From NCBI GenBank assembly GCA_900540955.1, contig UQIF01000021.1:1-38228 (forward strand): 38,228 bases of DNA. The letters are read 5' to 3'. The notes beneath the pieces were generated by a model, which searched no databases, was not told where the DNA came from, and saw only the letters and a program-made list of their open reading frames with translations. Position numbers and translations under genes: made by a program. This DNA is from an uncultured Olsenella sp. Its GTDB lineage: Bacteria > Actinomycetota > Coriobacteriia > Coriobacteriales > Atopobiaceae. Every line of letters starts with the position of its first letter. Positions within the stretch are counted from its first letter, which is position 1. Shown piece by piece: positions 21,472 to 30,626 of this stretch.

Positions 21472-23560
21472 GCTCGCCCTCGGAAACGTCCGCAAGTCCA
21501 TCCGCGACTTCTCGGTCTTCTTTCTAACGCTGGCGTTCGGCGTCTGCGCGTTCTACGCGTTCGGCTCGCTTTCGGACCAGACGGCCGTCATCCAGATGAC
21601 CTCGGACCAGCGCGCCTCCGTCCAGTCGCTCATGGGGATCTTCTCGGGCGTCTCGGTCTTCCTCGCCGTGATCCTGGGCTTCCTCGTGGTCTACGCCAAC
21701 CGCTTCCTCATTCGCCGACGCAAGCGCGAGTTCGGAGTCTACCTCACGCTCGGCATGCGCCGCGGGCAGGTCGCCGCCATCATCGCGGCCGAGACGCTCA
21801 CGGTGGGCGCGGCCGCCCTCGCCGCCGGCCTCGCGGCGGGCGTGCTCCTGTCGCAGCTCATGACCTACGTGACGGCGCGCCTCTTCGAGACCACGGTTGC
21901 GGGCTTCTCGCTCGTGCTCTCCCCGCGCGCCGCGGCCCAGACCGTCGAGTACTTCGCCCTCATGTTCGCCGTCTCGCTCGTGTTCAACGTCGGCACAGTG
22001 TCGCGCTTCCGCCTGATCGACCTTCTGCGCGCCGACAAGGTCAGCGAGAAGGTCAAGCTGCGCAGCCTGCCGCTCTCGGTCGCGCTCTTCGTCGTCTCGC
22101 TCGCGCTCATCGGCTTCGCATACAAGACCCTGCTCGACCACGGCATCTTCTCGGACGGCCCGTGGTTCGGCCTGGCGACGCTGCTCGTGAGCGTGGGCAC
22201 CGCCCTGTTCTTCTTCTCAATCTCGGGCTTCCTTTTGCGCCTCGTGCAGTCGAGCAAGGGCATCTACCTGCGTGGGCTCAACATGTTCGTGCTGCGCCAG
22301 CTGAACTCGCGCGTGAACACCGCCTGGGTCTCCATCACCATGGTCTGCGCGATGCTCTTCGTAGCCGTCTGCGGCGTGTGCACGGGGCTTTCCGTCAGCT
22401 GGAACATGAACCAGGCCATCCTGGAGGGGACGGCCTACGACGCCACCATCACATACTACCCGCGCGGCTACAGCGGCTCCGAGGAAAGGGGAGAGGGGGC
22501 GCTCGCGGCCCAGGCCTGCGACTACGACATGGTCGGCACGCTCTCCGCCGCCGTCCCCGAGTGGGGCTCGCTCGTGCGCGATGCTGCCCGCGTGAGGCTC
22601 TATGAACCTTCCGTAGGCGAGGGCGGCCTGCCCGTCGCATGGGCCCTCGAGCACACCGAGGGCGACTTCGGCTCCATCGCGAACCAGCTCTTCACCGCTA
22701 ACGGTGAGCGCTGCCTGGACATGGTCCGGCTCTCGGACTACAACGCCCTCCGAGCCCTTCTTGGCAAGAAACCCGTCGAGCTGGCCGCAGACGAGTGTCT
22801 GGTGTGGAACGACCTCGCGACCCTCGACGACATTTGGGGCGCCTTCGCCGCCCAGAACCGCGAGCTCACCGTCATGGACCGCGCGCTGCGCCCCCGCGCC
22901 GAGCTCGCCCGCGAGCACATCGGAGACTCCATCGGCGGCACCGTCTCGGGCGCGCTCGTGGTGCCCGACGACGTCCTGCCCGATCATGCGGTGGCGTACG
23001 CGTGCTACCTCAACGTGATGTTCGCGGGCTCGCGCGAGGCGACGCAGCAGCCCTTCTTGGACGCACTCGAGGCCGCGCTGGCCGCCGAGACCTCGCCGGA
23101 GGCGCGCTTCTTCGACGGCACCGGCATGGTCGACACGGTGAACACCGCTCTCGATCTGCGCGACGCAACTGGGTCCACGACCATCACCACCACCTACCTG
23201 GCCATCTACATCGGCTTCATCCTGCTCATCACCTGCGCGTCGGTGCTCGCCATCCAGCAGCTCTCGGAGGCCTCCGACAACGCTGCGCGCTACCGCGTGC
23301 TCCACGAGCTCGGCGCCGAGCCCGCGATGGTCCGCCGCGCCCTCATGGCCCAGATTGCCGTGTACTTCGTGTTTCCGCTGGTGGTGGCCGTCTGCCACGC
23401 CGCCTGCGCACTCAAGTCGGTGAACGACCTGGTCGAGCTCCTCACGGGGTACAGGATCGGCACCGCGCTGGCGGCCACGGTCTGCTTCGTCGTCGTGCTC
23501 TACGGCGGCTACTTCCTCGTGACGTACCGCACTTCTCGCTCAATGATCTCCCGGGCCTAG
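21461..23560 (+). CDS. FtsX-type ABC permease (BceB-like)
   Basis: 699 residues, the usual size of BceB permeases. About ten transmembrane helices: one near the start (FSVFFLTLAFGVCAFYAFG), a block of FtsX-like helices at about 60-330, a large external region of roughly 210 residues (about 320-550) between helices 7 and 8, and three helices at the C-terminus. The FtsX motif RRRKREFGVYLTLGMRRGQV is present. With the ATPase it would act on lipid-II-type peptide antibiotics such as bacitracin or lantibiotics and signal to the intramembrane-sensing kinase. Actual substrate cannot be read from the sequence. Confidence 0.93.
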   Translation: MLIKLALGNVRKSIRDFSVFFLTLAFGVCAFYAFGSLSDQTAVIQMTSDQRASVQSLMGIFSGVSVFLAVILGFLVVYANRFLIRRRKREFGVYLTLGMRRGQVAAIIAAETLTVGAAALAAGLAAGVLLSQLMTYVTARLFETTVAGFSLVLSPRAAAQTVEYFALMFAVSLVFNVGTVSRFRLIDLLRADKVSEKVKLRSLPLSVALFVVSLALIGFAYKTLLDHGIFSDGPWFGLATLLVSVGTALFFFSISGFLLRLVQSSKGIYLRGLNMFVLRQLNSRVNTAWVSITMVCAMLFVAVCGVCTGLSVSWNMNQAILEGTAYDATITYYPRGYSGSEERGEGALAAQACDYDMVGTLSAAVPEWGSLVRDAARVRLYEPSVGEGGLPVAWALEHTEGDFGSIANQLFTANGERCLDMVRLSDYNALRALLGKKPVELAADECLVWNDLATLDDIWGAFAAQNRELTVMDRALRPRAELAREHIGDSIGGTVSGALVVPDDVLPDHAVAYACYLNVMFAGSREATQQPFLDALEAALAAETSPEARFFDGTGMVDTVNTALDLRDATGSTTITTTYLAIYIGFILLITCASVLAIQQLSEASDNAARYRVLHELGAEPAMVRRALMAQIAVYFVFPLVVAVCHAACALKSVNDLVELLTGYRIGTALAATVCFVVVLYGGYFLVTYRTSRSMISRA

Positions 23561-23711
23561 CCGCGCCCCCTCGCGCCTCGGCGCTGCTCGCGGCGCCTCG
23601 CAAAAAGGCAACAGGTATCGCGAAAAAGACCCAGTGCCATAGCAAACGAGCAGCTCAAACAACGTATTATTTATGTACGAAGAAAGACAGGCTCACTTGA
23701 TTGGAGTGCAT

Positions 23712-24278
23712 ATGGGACTGCTCGAGAAGATCAAGGCTTCGTTCGGATTCACCGCTGACAACCCCGTCCCCGCCAGGGCCAAGTTCGCCACCCGCGAGGA
23801 CGTCGTCTACGCGCCGTGCTCCGGCGTGCTCGTCAGCCTGAAGGAGGTCAACGACGAGGTCGTCTCGGCCGGCCTTCTGGGCGAGGGCTACGGCGTCATG
23901 CCCGTAGGCGACGGCATCCTCTACGCGCCGTGCGACTGCCGCGTCGGTGCCACCACCGTGACCAACCACGCCATCGGCCTCTCCACCGAAAACGGCGTCG
24001 AGCTGCTGATCCACATCGGCGTCGGCACCGTGGACATGGGCGGCAAGGGCTTCGAGCGCTTGGTCGAGTCCAACGAGGAGGTCCGTGCCGGCACCCCGCT
24101 CATGCGCTTCGACCGCGCCGCCATCGAGGCCGCCGGCCACGAGGACGTCGTGATCGTGGCCGTCTCGAACGCCGACGACTTCGCGGGCGTCGACCACGTC
24201 GGCGAGTCCGGCACGTTGCTCGGCGGCCGCCCCCTCGTCAAGCTCGGCGACCCGCTGCTGGTGGTCCACCGCGACTAG
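23712..24278 (+). CDS. crr: PTS EIIA-glucose-type phosphocarrier
   Basis: 188 residues. The EIIA-Glc fold reads YAPCSGVLVSLKEVNDEVVS, GYGVMPVGDGILYAPCDCRV, the supporting His85 in TNHAIGLST and the phosphorylated His100 in LIHIGVGTVDMGGKGF. It accepts phosphate from HPr and passes it to an EIIB domain of a sugar permease. No EIIB or EIIC is adjacent, so it stands alone as Crr-type proteins do. I chose ATG 23712 (Shine-Dalgarno ggag) over an earlier ATG at 23673. TATTAT at 23665-23670 is a possible -10. A terminator follows the gene. Confidence 0.92.
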   Translation: MGLLEKIKASFGFTADNPVPARAKFATREDVVYAPCSGVLVSLKEVNDEVVSAGLLGEGYGVMPVGDGILYAPCDCRVGATTVTNHAIGLSTENGVELLIHIGVGTVDMGGKGFERLVESNEEVRAGTPLMRFDRAAIEAAGHEDVVIVAVSNADDFAGVDHVGESGTLLGGRPLVKLGDPLLVVHRD

Positions 24279-24292
24279 TCCCGCGGGTTGGG

Positions 24293-24298
24293 TACAAT
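24293..24298 (+). promoter_or_regulatory. Candidate -10 box (TACAAT) for gldA
   Basis: TACAAT lies between the crr-type gene and gldA, with no obvious -35. The same hexamer precedes aspS. If used, the transcript would start near 24305, directly before the hairpin at 24313-24336. Confidence 0.35.
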
Positions 24299-24312
24299 CC
24301 ATAGAGGCTTTG

Positions 24313-24345
24313 GCCGGGAGGCGGGCGCCTCCCGGCTTTTCTTTT
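24313..24345 (+). terminator. Intrinsic terminator between the IIA gene and gldA
   Basis: gccgggaggc (24313-24322) pairs with 24327-24336 over a 4-nt loop, followed by ttttctttt. A textbook terminator ending only 16 bp before the gldA start codon. Confidence 0.85.
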
Positions 24346-24361
24346 AGAGAGGGGAAACAGC

Positions 24362-25453
24362 ATGGCACGCGTGTTCATCAGCCCGAGCAAGTACGTCCAG
24401 GGCGCAGGCGAGCTCGACCGCCTCGGCGAGTACACCAAGGTCTACGGCAAGAAGGCCCTCGTGATCATCTCCGCCGGCGGAAAGAAGCGCTTCGGCGAGC
24501 GCGTCGAGGCGAGCCTGGCCGCCGCGGGCGTCGGGTGCGCCTTCGACGAGTTCAACGGCGAGTGCTCCCAGGCCGAGATCGACCGCTTGGTCGAGGTCCT
24601 CAAGGGCGCCGGCTCCGACGTCGTGCTCGGCGTCGGCGGCGGAAAGATCTTCGACACCGCCAAGGCCGTCGCGGCCGCGGTCGACGTCCCCGTGGTCGTC
24701 GTGCCTACCATCGCCGCCACCGACGCGCCGTGCTCCGCGCTCTCCGTCATCTACACCGACGAGGGCCAGTTCCAGGAGTACCAGTTCTTCAAGCAGAACC
24801 CGAACCTCGTGCTCATGGACACCGAGGTCATCGCCAAGTCCCCGGTCCGCCTCACGGTCTCCGGCATGGGCGACGCTCTGGCCACCTACTTCGAGGCCCG
24901 CGCCTGCAAGCGCTCCGACGCCGGCACCTGCGCCGGCGGCAAGGTGACGAGCGCCGCGATGGCCCTCGCGCGCCTTTGCTACGAGACCCTCATGAGCGAC
25001 GGTGTCAAGGCCAAGCTCGCCCTCGAGGCCGGCGCCTGCACCGAGTCCGTCGAGAAGGTCATCGAGGCAAACACGCTGCTGTCCGGCCTCGGCTTCGAGT
25101 CCGCCGGCCTCGCCGGCGCCCACGCCATCCACAACGGCATGACCGCCATGCCCGAGACCCACGCCTTCTACCACGGCGAGAAGGTCGCTTTCGGCACCCT
25201 CACCCAGCTCGTGCTCGAGAACGCCGACGAGCTCTATGAGGTGCTCGACTTCTGCGTCGAGGTCGGCCTGCCCGTGACCTTCGCCCAGCTCGGCGTCGCC
25301 GACGCGAGCTATGAGCGCGTGCTCGAGGTCGCCCGCCTGGCCTGCGCCGACAACGACACCCTGCACAACATGCCGTTCGAGGTCACGCCCGAGAAGGTCG
25401 CCAACGCGATGCTCGCGGCCGACGCCTACGGCAGAGCCGCCCTGGCGGAGTAG
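24362..25453 (+). CDS. gldA: Glycerol dehydrogenase
   Basis: 363 residues, the usual GldA length. The NAD site is LGVGGGKIFDTAKAVA; zinc ligands are Asp in GMGDALATYFEA (about 170), His in GAHAIHNG (about 253) and His in FYHGEKVAFG (about 271). VPTIAATDAPCSALSVIY is characteristic. It oxidises glycerol to dihydroxyacetone with NAD, or the reverse. ATG with Shine-Dalgarno gaggggaaa. A strong terminator upstream leaves almost no room for a promoter, so its transcription start is unclear. No dihydroxyacetone kinase is adjacent. Confidence 0.95.
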   Translation: MARVFISPSKYVQGAGELDRLGEYTKVYGKKALVIISAGGKKRFGERVEASLAAAGVGCAFDEFNGECSQAEIDRLVEVLKGAGSDVVLGVGGGKIFDTAKAVAAAVDVPVVVVPTIAATDAPCSALSVIYTDEGQFQEYQFFKQNPNLVLMDTEVIAKSPVRLTVSGMGDALATYFEARACKRSDAGTCAGGKVTSAAMALARLCYETLMSDGVKAKLALEAGACTESVEKVIEANTLLSGLGFESAGLAGAHAIHNGMTAMPETHAFYHGEKVAFGTLTQLVLENADELYEVLDFCVEVGLPVTFAQLGVADASYERVLEVARLACADNDTLHNMPFEVTPEKVANAMLAADAYGRAALAE

Positions 25454-25497
25454 CTTCCGGCTCCTCATCGCGGAGTCTCCCATACCTGGATAGCGGC

Positions 25498-25531
25498 AAG
25501 GGCCGCCCGGCGACGACGTCGGGCGGCCCTT
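25498..25531 (+). terminator. Terminator after gldA
   Basis: aagggccgcccg (25498-25509) pairs perfectly with 25520-25531, with a 10-nt loop; ccttcctct follows. Confidence 0.75.
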
Positions 25532-25618
25532 CCTCTCCGGCGGCCTTAGTCCCAGGGGCCGCTGCCGCCCTTATGGTAGCGATTCTTTTGATCGGGCGCG
25601 TTGCCCGCACCCGCGGCA

Positions 25619-25650
25619 CGAAAAACGGCCCCCGAATCGATTCGGGGGCC
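25619..25650 (-). terminator. Terminator of the minus-strand hypothetical gene
   Basis: 25627-25650 is a perfect 24-bp palindrome, followed on the minus strand by a T run (complement of 25621-25625). It lies 30 bp after the stop of the 101-residue gene. Confidence 0.8.
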
Positions 25651-25680
25651 ATGCGCGTTGCGGGTGTGGCGACGAGGCGC

Positions 25681-25986
25681 TTATTCCTTCTCGCCCTTGA
25701 GGGAGGCGTAGAACGTCGCGTGCGAGAAGACGTCCTTGATGGTCTTGCCGCCGACGAAGGGCAGCGAGAGGAACTCGTCGACGGTGGGGACGAGCTCGGA
25801 GCAGTCGATGTAGTGGTTCTTCTCGTTGCGGCGGCTCGTGTCCTGCGCGCGCCAAGACTCGAAGTTGGCGTCGGTAAGGTAATAGATCGAGCTGTCGACC
25901 TTCATGTAAACGGAGTGGTTGACGTGCAGGTATTCGGCGAGCTCGTCGTAATTGATGTCGAGTGCCTCGGCTGCCTTCTTGCCCAT
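25681..25986 (-). CDS. Hypothetical protein, 101 residues
   Basis: Starts MGKKAAEALDINYDELAEYL with an excellent Shine-Dalgarno (aaaggag), and contains YMKVDSSIYYLTDANFESWR, NEKNHYIDCSELVPTVDEFL and a C-terminal TIKDVFSHATFY. Acidic, soluble, no membrane segment or metal motif. I do not recognise a family. It has its own terminator and stands alone between gldA and gph, so it is probably expressed from its own promoter: TATATT on the minus strand (about 26033-26028) is a candidate -10. Coding status is strong because of codon use and signals. Confidence 0.85.
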   Translation of the reverse strand: MGKKAAEALDINYDELAEYLHVNHSVYMKVDSSIYYLTDANFESWRAQDTSRRNEKNHYIDCSELVPTVDEFLSLPFVGGKTIKDVFSHATFYASLKGEKE

Positions 25987-26114
25987 GGTGGCTCCTTTCG
26001 TCGAGCGACCAAACCAAACTTGTAGTTGAATATAACCCGCGAAGCTTGAAGTTAACCGAACGAGTTGGATTTGTTAGGTAAGCGTAGCTTGAGCGCCGTT
26101 GGCGGAATTCTCGC

Positions 26115-26804
26115 TTACGTGGAAAGAAGAACGCGCTGCAGCTCGTCGGGGGTGTCGACGATTCTGGTCGCGCCGGCCGCCACAAGTTCCTCGCGGCTGC
26201 GGAAACCCCACGACACGCTCACGCAGGGGCAGTCGCACGCCCTCGCGCACGCCACGTCGACCTCGGAGTCTCCTATATATATGAGGCCGTCGCGGCCCGC
26301 GCCGAGTTGCTCGAGCACGGCGAGCACCATGTCGGGGGCGGGCTTTCGGCGGATGCCGCGCGCCTCGCACTCGCCGAGCACGGCGTCGAAGCAGCCGGGC
26401 ATGCGCGCGTCGATGATCTCCTGGACGGCGAAGTCGGCCTTGTTGGACACCACGGCGACCGCCACGCCGGCCGCCCGCAGCGCCGCCACGCACTCGGGCA
26501 CGCCCGCATAGGGGAGGGTGTGGTCGAGCGCGTGGGCGCCGTAGTAGCGCTTGAACTCCTCGAAGGCCCGCTCCCAGACGTCGCGCGGTGTGCCGGCGGG
26601 CACGCTTTGCTCCATGAGGCGGGCGATGCCGTTGCCCGTGTAGGCGATGACCTGCTCCTGGGAAAGCTCCGGCATCCCGAAGGCCGCCAGCGTGTGGTTG
26701 ACCGCGAGCGCGAGGTCGCGGGTGGTGTCGAGCAGCGTCCCGTCGAGGTCGAAGACGGCGACCTTCTTTGCCGCGGGGGCGCCTGCGGGGTTCTCGGATG
26801 CCAT
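26115..26804 (-). CDS. gph: HAD hydrolase, phosphoglycolate phosphatase-like
   Basis: 229 residues. HAD motif I is VAVFDLDGTLLDTT (nucleophile D19, acid D21), motif II VVSNK, motif III lysine in RRKPAPDMV and motif IV YIGDSEVDVA. The helical cap lies between motifs I and II (about 30-95) and is of the Gph/PGMB C1 type. It removes phosphate from a small metabolite; phosphoglycolate is the usual guess for this subgroup but is not proven. ATG with Shine-Dalgarno aaaggac. Divergent from aspS. Confidence 0.85.
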   Translation of the reverse strand: MASENPAGAPAAKKVAVFDLDGTLLDTTRDLALAVNHTLAAFGMPELSQEQVIAYTGNGIARLMEQSVPAGTPRDVWERAFEEFKRYYGAHALDHTLPYAGVPECVAALRAAGVAVAVVSNKADFAVQEIIDARMPGCFDAVLGECEARGIRRKPAPDMVLAVLEQLGAGRDGLIYIGDSEVDVACARACDCPCVSVSWGFRSREELVAAGATRIVDTPDELQRVLLST

Positions 26805-26874
26805 GTGGAGGGGTCCTTTCGTTGACTGTGTGTTACCACCCTACCACCGCGGGCGGCGGGGGCGCCGTCCGTAG

Positions 26875-26880
26875 TACAAT
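26875..26880 (+). promoter_or_regulatory. Candidate -10 box (TACAAT) for aspS
   Basis: TACAAT 96 bp upstream of the aspS start; no clear -35. Same hexamer as before gldA. Confidence 0.4.
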
Positions 26881-26975
26881 CGCAACCCGTGCGACGCGGC
26901 GCCGTTTACGCCGCCTCGCCGTCTGCTGCGCATCCGCCCGTCACGGCACGGGGCGGAAGAGACGAAAGGAAACGA

Positions 26976-28742
26976 ATGGCTTTCTCCATGCACACCCACA
27001 CCTGCGGCGAGCTCCGCGCCGAGAACATCGGCCAGACCGTCACGCTCACCGGCTGGGTCTGGCACCGCCGCGACCACGGCGGCCTCATCTTCATCGACCT
27101 GCGCGACCGCGCCGGCGTGACGCAGGTCTCCTTCGACCCCGAGCACTCCGGCGGCACCGCGTTCCACGCGGCCGAGGACGTCCGCTCCGAGTGGCCGATC
27201 AAGGTCACCGGCGTCGTCCGCGAGCGTCCCGAGGGCCAGGACAACGAGAAGCTGGCCACCGGCCACATCGAGGTGCTCGTCTCCGAGCTCGAGGTCCTGA
27301 ACACCTCCAAGACCCCGGCCTTCCAGATCGAGGACCACGTGGACACCTCCGAGGACGTCCGCCTGCGCTACCGCTACCTCGACATCCGCCGCCCCAAGAT
27401 GGCCGCGAACCTCAAGCTTCGCAGCGACCTCACCTTCGCCATCCGCGAGGCCTTCCATAACTCCGAGTTCACCGAGGTGGAGACCCCCTGCCTCTTTAAG
27501 TCGACCCCCGAGGGCGCGCGCGACTTCCTCGTGCCGTCCCGCATGCAGCCGGGCCACTTCTACGCCCTGCCGCAGTCCCCGCAGCTGCTGAAGCAGCTCC
27601 TCATGATCGGCGGCGTCGAGCGCTACTACCAGGTCGCCAAGTGCTTCCGCGACGAGGACCTGCGCGCCGACCGCCAGCCCGAGTTCACCCAGGTCGACGT
27701 CGAGATGTCCTTCGTCGACCAGGACGACGTCATGGGCTGCATCGAGACCGTGCTGTCCGAGGCCCTGGCAAAGATGGGCGTCCAGATGCAGCTCCCGCTG
27801 CGCCGCATCGAGTACTGGGACGCCATGGACACCTACGGCTCCGACAAGCCGGACACCCGCTACGGCATGGAGCTCCACGACGTCACGCCGATCTTTGCGA
27901 ACTCCAAGTTCAAGCTGTTCGCCTCCGCGGCAGCAGACGATAAGACCTTCGTCAAGGCCATCAATGCCAAGGGCGCCGGCCTTTGGCCCCGCGCGCAGAT
28001 TGACAAGCTCGCCGACGTGGCCACCGGCTTCGGCGCCAAGGGCCTGGCCTACATCGCCTTCCGCGAGGACGGCTCCGTCACGAGCCCGATCGTCAAGTTC
28101 TTCTCCGACGAGGAGATGGCCGCCCTGCGCGCCGAGATGGGCGTCGAGCCCGGCGACCTCGTGATGTTCGCCGTCGAGAGCCGCCTGCACGCCGACGAGA
28201 TTTTAGGCGGCATGCGCCGCCACATGGCCGACGCGCTCGAGCTCCCGCGCGAGGGCCACGACTTCCTGTGGGTCGTCAACTTCCCGCTGTTCCACTGGGA
28301 CGAGGAGACCAAGCGCTACGAGGCCGAGCACCAGCCCTTCACCCTGCCGACCGAGACCGACCCCGAGAAGATCATGGCCGACCCTCTGGCCGTGGGCTCC
28401 TACACCTACGACTTCGTCATGGACGGCTTCGAGGCGGGCGGCGGTGGCATGCGTATCCACAACGCCGAGATGCAGATGGCCATCCTCAAGATGCTCGGCT
28501 TCACCGAGGAGCGCGCCCGCGAGCAGTTCGGCTTTTTGCTCGACGCCCTCGCGTTCGGTGCGCCCCCGATGGGCGGCTTCGCCCTCGGCCTCGACCGCGT
28601 GTGCATGCTGCTCACCGGCTCCGACTCCATCCGCGAGGTCATGGCCTTCCCGAAGACCAGCTCCGGCTCCGACCTCATGAGCGACGCCCCCTCCGAGATC
28701 AGCGTGAAGCAGCTCAAGGAAGTCTCGCTGCGCCTGCTCTAA
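26976..28742 (+). CDS. aspS: Aspartyl-tRNA synthetase
   Basis: 588 residues, standard bacterial length. N-terminal OB-fold anticodon-binding domain (VTLTGWVWHRRDHGGLIFID) is followed by the class II catalytic core: motif 2 FRDEDLRADRQPEFTQVDVE, the bacterial GAD insertion domain (about 290-410), and motif 3 GLDRVCMLLTGSDSIREVMA with FPK. Charges tRNA with aspartate in translation. I chose the ATG at 26976 with Shine-Dalgarno (gaaagga) rather than an upstream GTG. A terminator follows at once, so it is probably a single-gene unit. Confidence 0.97.
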   Translation: MAFSMHTHTCGELRAENIGQTVTLTGWVWHRRDHGGLIFIDLRDRAGVTQVSFDPEHSGGTAFHAAEDVRSEWPIKVTGVVRERPEGQDNEKLATGHIEVLVSELEVLNTSKTPAFQIEDHVDTSEDVRLRYRYLDIRRPKMAANLKLRSDLTFAIREAFHNSEFTEVETPCLFKSTPEGARDFLVPSRMQPGHFYALPQSPQLLKQLLMIGGVERYYQVAKCFRDEDLRADRQPEFTQVDVEMSFVDQDDVMGCIETVLSEALAKMGVQMQLPLRRIEYWDAMDTYGSDKPDTRYGMELHDVTPIFANSKFKLFASAAADDKTFVKAINAKGAGLWPRAQIDKLADVATGFGAKGLAYIAFREDGSVTSPIVKFFSDEEMAALRAEMGVEPGDLVMFAVESRLHADEILGGMRRHMADALELPREGHDFLWVVNFPLFHWDEETKRYEAEHQPFTLPTETDPEKIMADPLAVGSYTYDFVMDGFEAGGGGMRIHNAEMQMAILKMLGFTEERAREQFGFLLDALAFGAPPMGGFALGLDRVCMLLTGSDSIREVMAFPKTSSGSDLMSDAPSEISVKQLKEVSLRLL

Positions 28743-28774
28743 TCCGAACGAGGACATAGTCCAAAGCCTTGTCC

Positions 28775-28810
28775 CGCCGCCTTGCGACGTTATCGCAAGG
28801 CGGCGCTTCT
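28775..28810 (+). terminator. Terminator after aspS
   Basis: cgccgccttgcga (28775-28787) pairs perfectly with 28793-28805 over a 5-nt loop, followed by cttcttta. Confidence 0.85.
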
Positions 28811-28835
28811 TTATACGTTAGAAAGAAGTGCCACC

Positions 28836-30626
28836 TTGTCTGACCTGCGCTTCATTGCCCGAAGCTTCGGACCGTACCGCAAAGACGTCGCGCTCGCCGC
28901 GGCGTGCATCCTCTTTGAGACGTGCCTCGAGCTCGTGATCCCGCTGCTCATGTCGTCTGTGATCGACGACGGTGTCCTCGCGCGCGACGTCGCCGTCGTG
29001 TGGTCGCGGGGCGCCGCCATGGTCGGCTGCGCGCTCGCGGCGCTCGTGCTCGGCCGCGGCTACGCGCGCTACTCGGCGCGCGCCGCCATGGGCCTCGGCG
29101 CCAACCTGCGCCGCGAGGAGTTCTCCGCCGTCGAGGGCTTCTCGTTCGAGAACCTCGACCGCTTCGAGACCTCGTCGCTGGTCACGCGCATGACGACCGA
29201 CGTCACCGTTATCCAGAACGCCATCGTCACGGGCTTCCGCCCGATGATGCGCGGCCCCATCATGCTCGTCATGGGGCTTGCCCTGAGCTTTGTCATGTCC
29301 GCGCGCCTCGCCGTGGTCTTCTTTGTGGTGCTGCCGTTCCTCGCCGTCGCGCTCGCGCTCATCGTCCGGCGCGTGGCGCCGCTCTACCGCGTGCTGCAGT
29401 CCACGATGGACGCGCTGAACGACGAGCTGCAGCAGGACCTCACCGCCATCCGCGCCATCAAGGCCTACGTGCGCGAGGAGCATGTGGCCGAGCGCTTCGG
29501 CGAGGTCAACGGCGAGCTTGCGCACACGGCCACGCGCACCTTCGCCGGCGCCGTCGTGAACACGCCTGTCTTCCAGCTCTCCATGTACGTCTCGGCGACC
29601 GTGCTCCTTTGGGTCGGCGGAAACATGATCCTCGCGGGCGAGCTGCAGGTCGGCACGCTCACGGGCTTCATGAGCTACGTCCTGCAGATCATGAACTCGC
29701 TCATGATGATCTCCAACGTCTTCCTGCTCGTGGCGCGCGCCCTCACGAGCATCGAGCGCGTGCGCGAGGTCTTGGGCGAGAAGCCCGCGATCGCGTCTCC
29801 CGCGGAGGACGTCGCCGTGCGCAAGGTCGCCGACGGCTCCGTGGAGTTTAGGCATGTGGACTTCAAGTACCGAGCTGATGCCAAGCGCTGCGTGCTCGAG
29901 GGCGTCGACCTGCGCATCGAGCCCGGGAGCTGCGTGGGCATCCTCGGCGGCACGGGATCCGGCAAGACGAGCCTCGTGCAGCTCATCGCCCGGCTCTACG
30001 ACGCGAGCGCGGGGCAGGTGCTCGTCGGCGGCAGGGACGTGCGCGACTACGACCTTGCCGTCCTTCGCGACGCGGTGGGCATCGTGCTCCAGAAGAACGT
30101 TCTGTTCTCGGGCACCGTTCGTGACAACCTGCGCTGGGGCGCGCCCGACGCCGACGACGAGCAGATGCTCGAGGCGTGCCGCGCGGCCTGCGCCGACGAG
30201 TTCTTAGACCGCATCGGCGGCCTCGACGGCGACCTCGGCCAGGGCGGCGTCAACGTGAGCGGCGGCCAGAAGCAGCGCCTCTGCATCGCCCGTACGCTGC
30301 TCAAGCGCCCGCGGGTGCTCATCTTCGACGACTCCACGAGCGCCGTCGACATGGCGACCGACGCGAAGATCCGAGCGAACCTCGCCGCTCTCGAGGGCGT
30401 GACGAAGATCGTCATCGCTCAGCGCGTGGCGTCGGTTAAGGACGCCGACCAGATCGTCATCCTCGACGAGGGCCGCGTGCACGCGGTGGGGACGCACGAG
30501 TCGCTCCTCGGCGCCGGCGATCCGATCTACACGGAGCTCTGCGAGTCGCAGGGCATCGGGGAAGGGGCGCAGGCCGCCGTCGCGGGCGCGCTGCCCGAAA
30601 GGGGGGTGATCGCTGATGGCCGGTAA
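28836..30626 (+). CDS. Heterodimeric ABC exporter, degenerate-site subunit
   Basis: 596 residues from a TTG start with Shine-Dalgarno agaaagaag; the earlier in-frame start lies inside the aspS terminator and is rejected. Six transmembrane helices occupy the first 310 residues, then a nucleotide-binding domain: Walker A GGTGSGKTS (about 370), signature VNVSGGQKQRL, Walker B VLIFDDSTSAVD (about 493), and the switch region IAQRVAS. The catalytic glutamate after Walker B is Asp and the switch His is Gln, so the ATP site built from these motifs is degenerate. That pattern is typical of one half of heterodimeric exporters such as TM287/288 or BmrCD. It overlaps the next gene by 11 bp. Substrate unknown; drugs or lipids are usual. 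Confidence 0.92.
   Translation: MSDLRFIARSFGPYRKDVALAAACILFETCLELVIPLLMSSVIDDGVLARDVAVVWSRGAAMVGCALAALVLGRGYARYSARAAMGLGANLRREEFSAVEGFSFENLDRFETSSLVTRMTTDVTVIQNAIVTGFRPMMRGPIMLVMGLALSFVMSARLAVVFFVVLPFLAVALALIVRRVAPLYRVLQSTMDALNDELQQDLTAIRAIKAYVREEHVAERFGEVNGELAHTATRTFAGAVVNTPVFQLSMYVSATVLLWVGGNMILAGELQVGTLTGFMSYVLQIMNSLMMISNVFLLVARALTSIERVREVLGEKPAIASPAEDVAVRKVADGSVEFRHVDFKYRADAKRCVLEGVDLRIEPGSCVGILGGTGSGKTSLVQLIARLYDASAGQVLVGGRDVRDYDLAVLRDAVGIVLQKNVLFSGTVRDNLRWGAPDADDEQMLEACRAACADEFLDRIGGLDGDLGQGGVNVSGGQKQRLCIARTLLKRPRVLIFDDSTSAVDMATDAKIRANLAALEGVTKIVIAQRVASVKDADQIVILDEGRVHAVGTHESLLGAGDPIYTELCESQGIGEGAQAAVAGALPERGVIADGR

Noticed and set aside
18691..21501. 936-residue minus-strand frame
   Set aside because: Antisense shadow of the response regulator, kinase and ATPase genes; no family signature.
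28782..28835. Longer N-terminus of the first ABC exporter subunit
   Set aside because: That start lies inside the aspS terminator; the TTG at 28836 has a proper Shine-Dalgarno and gives the normal N-terminus.
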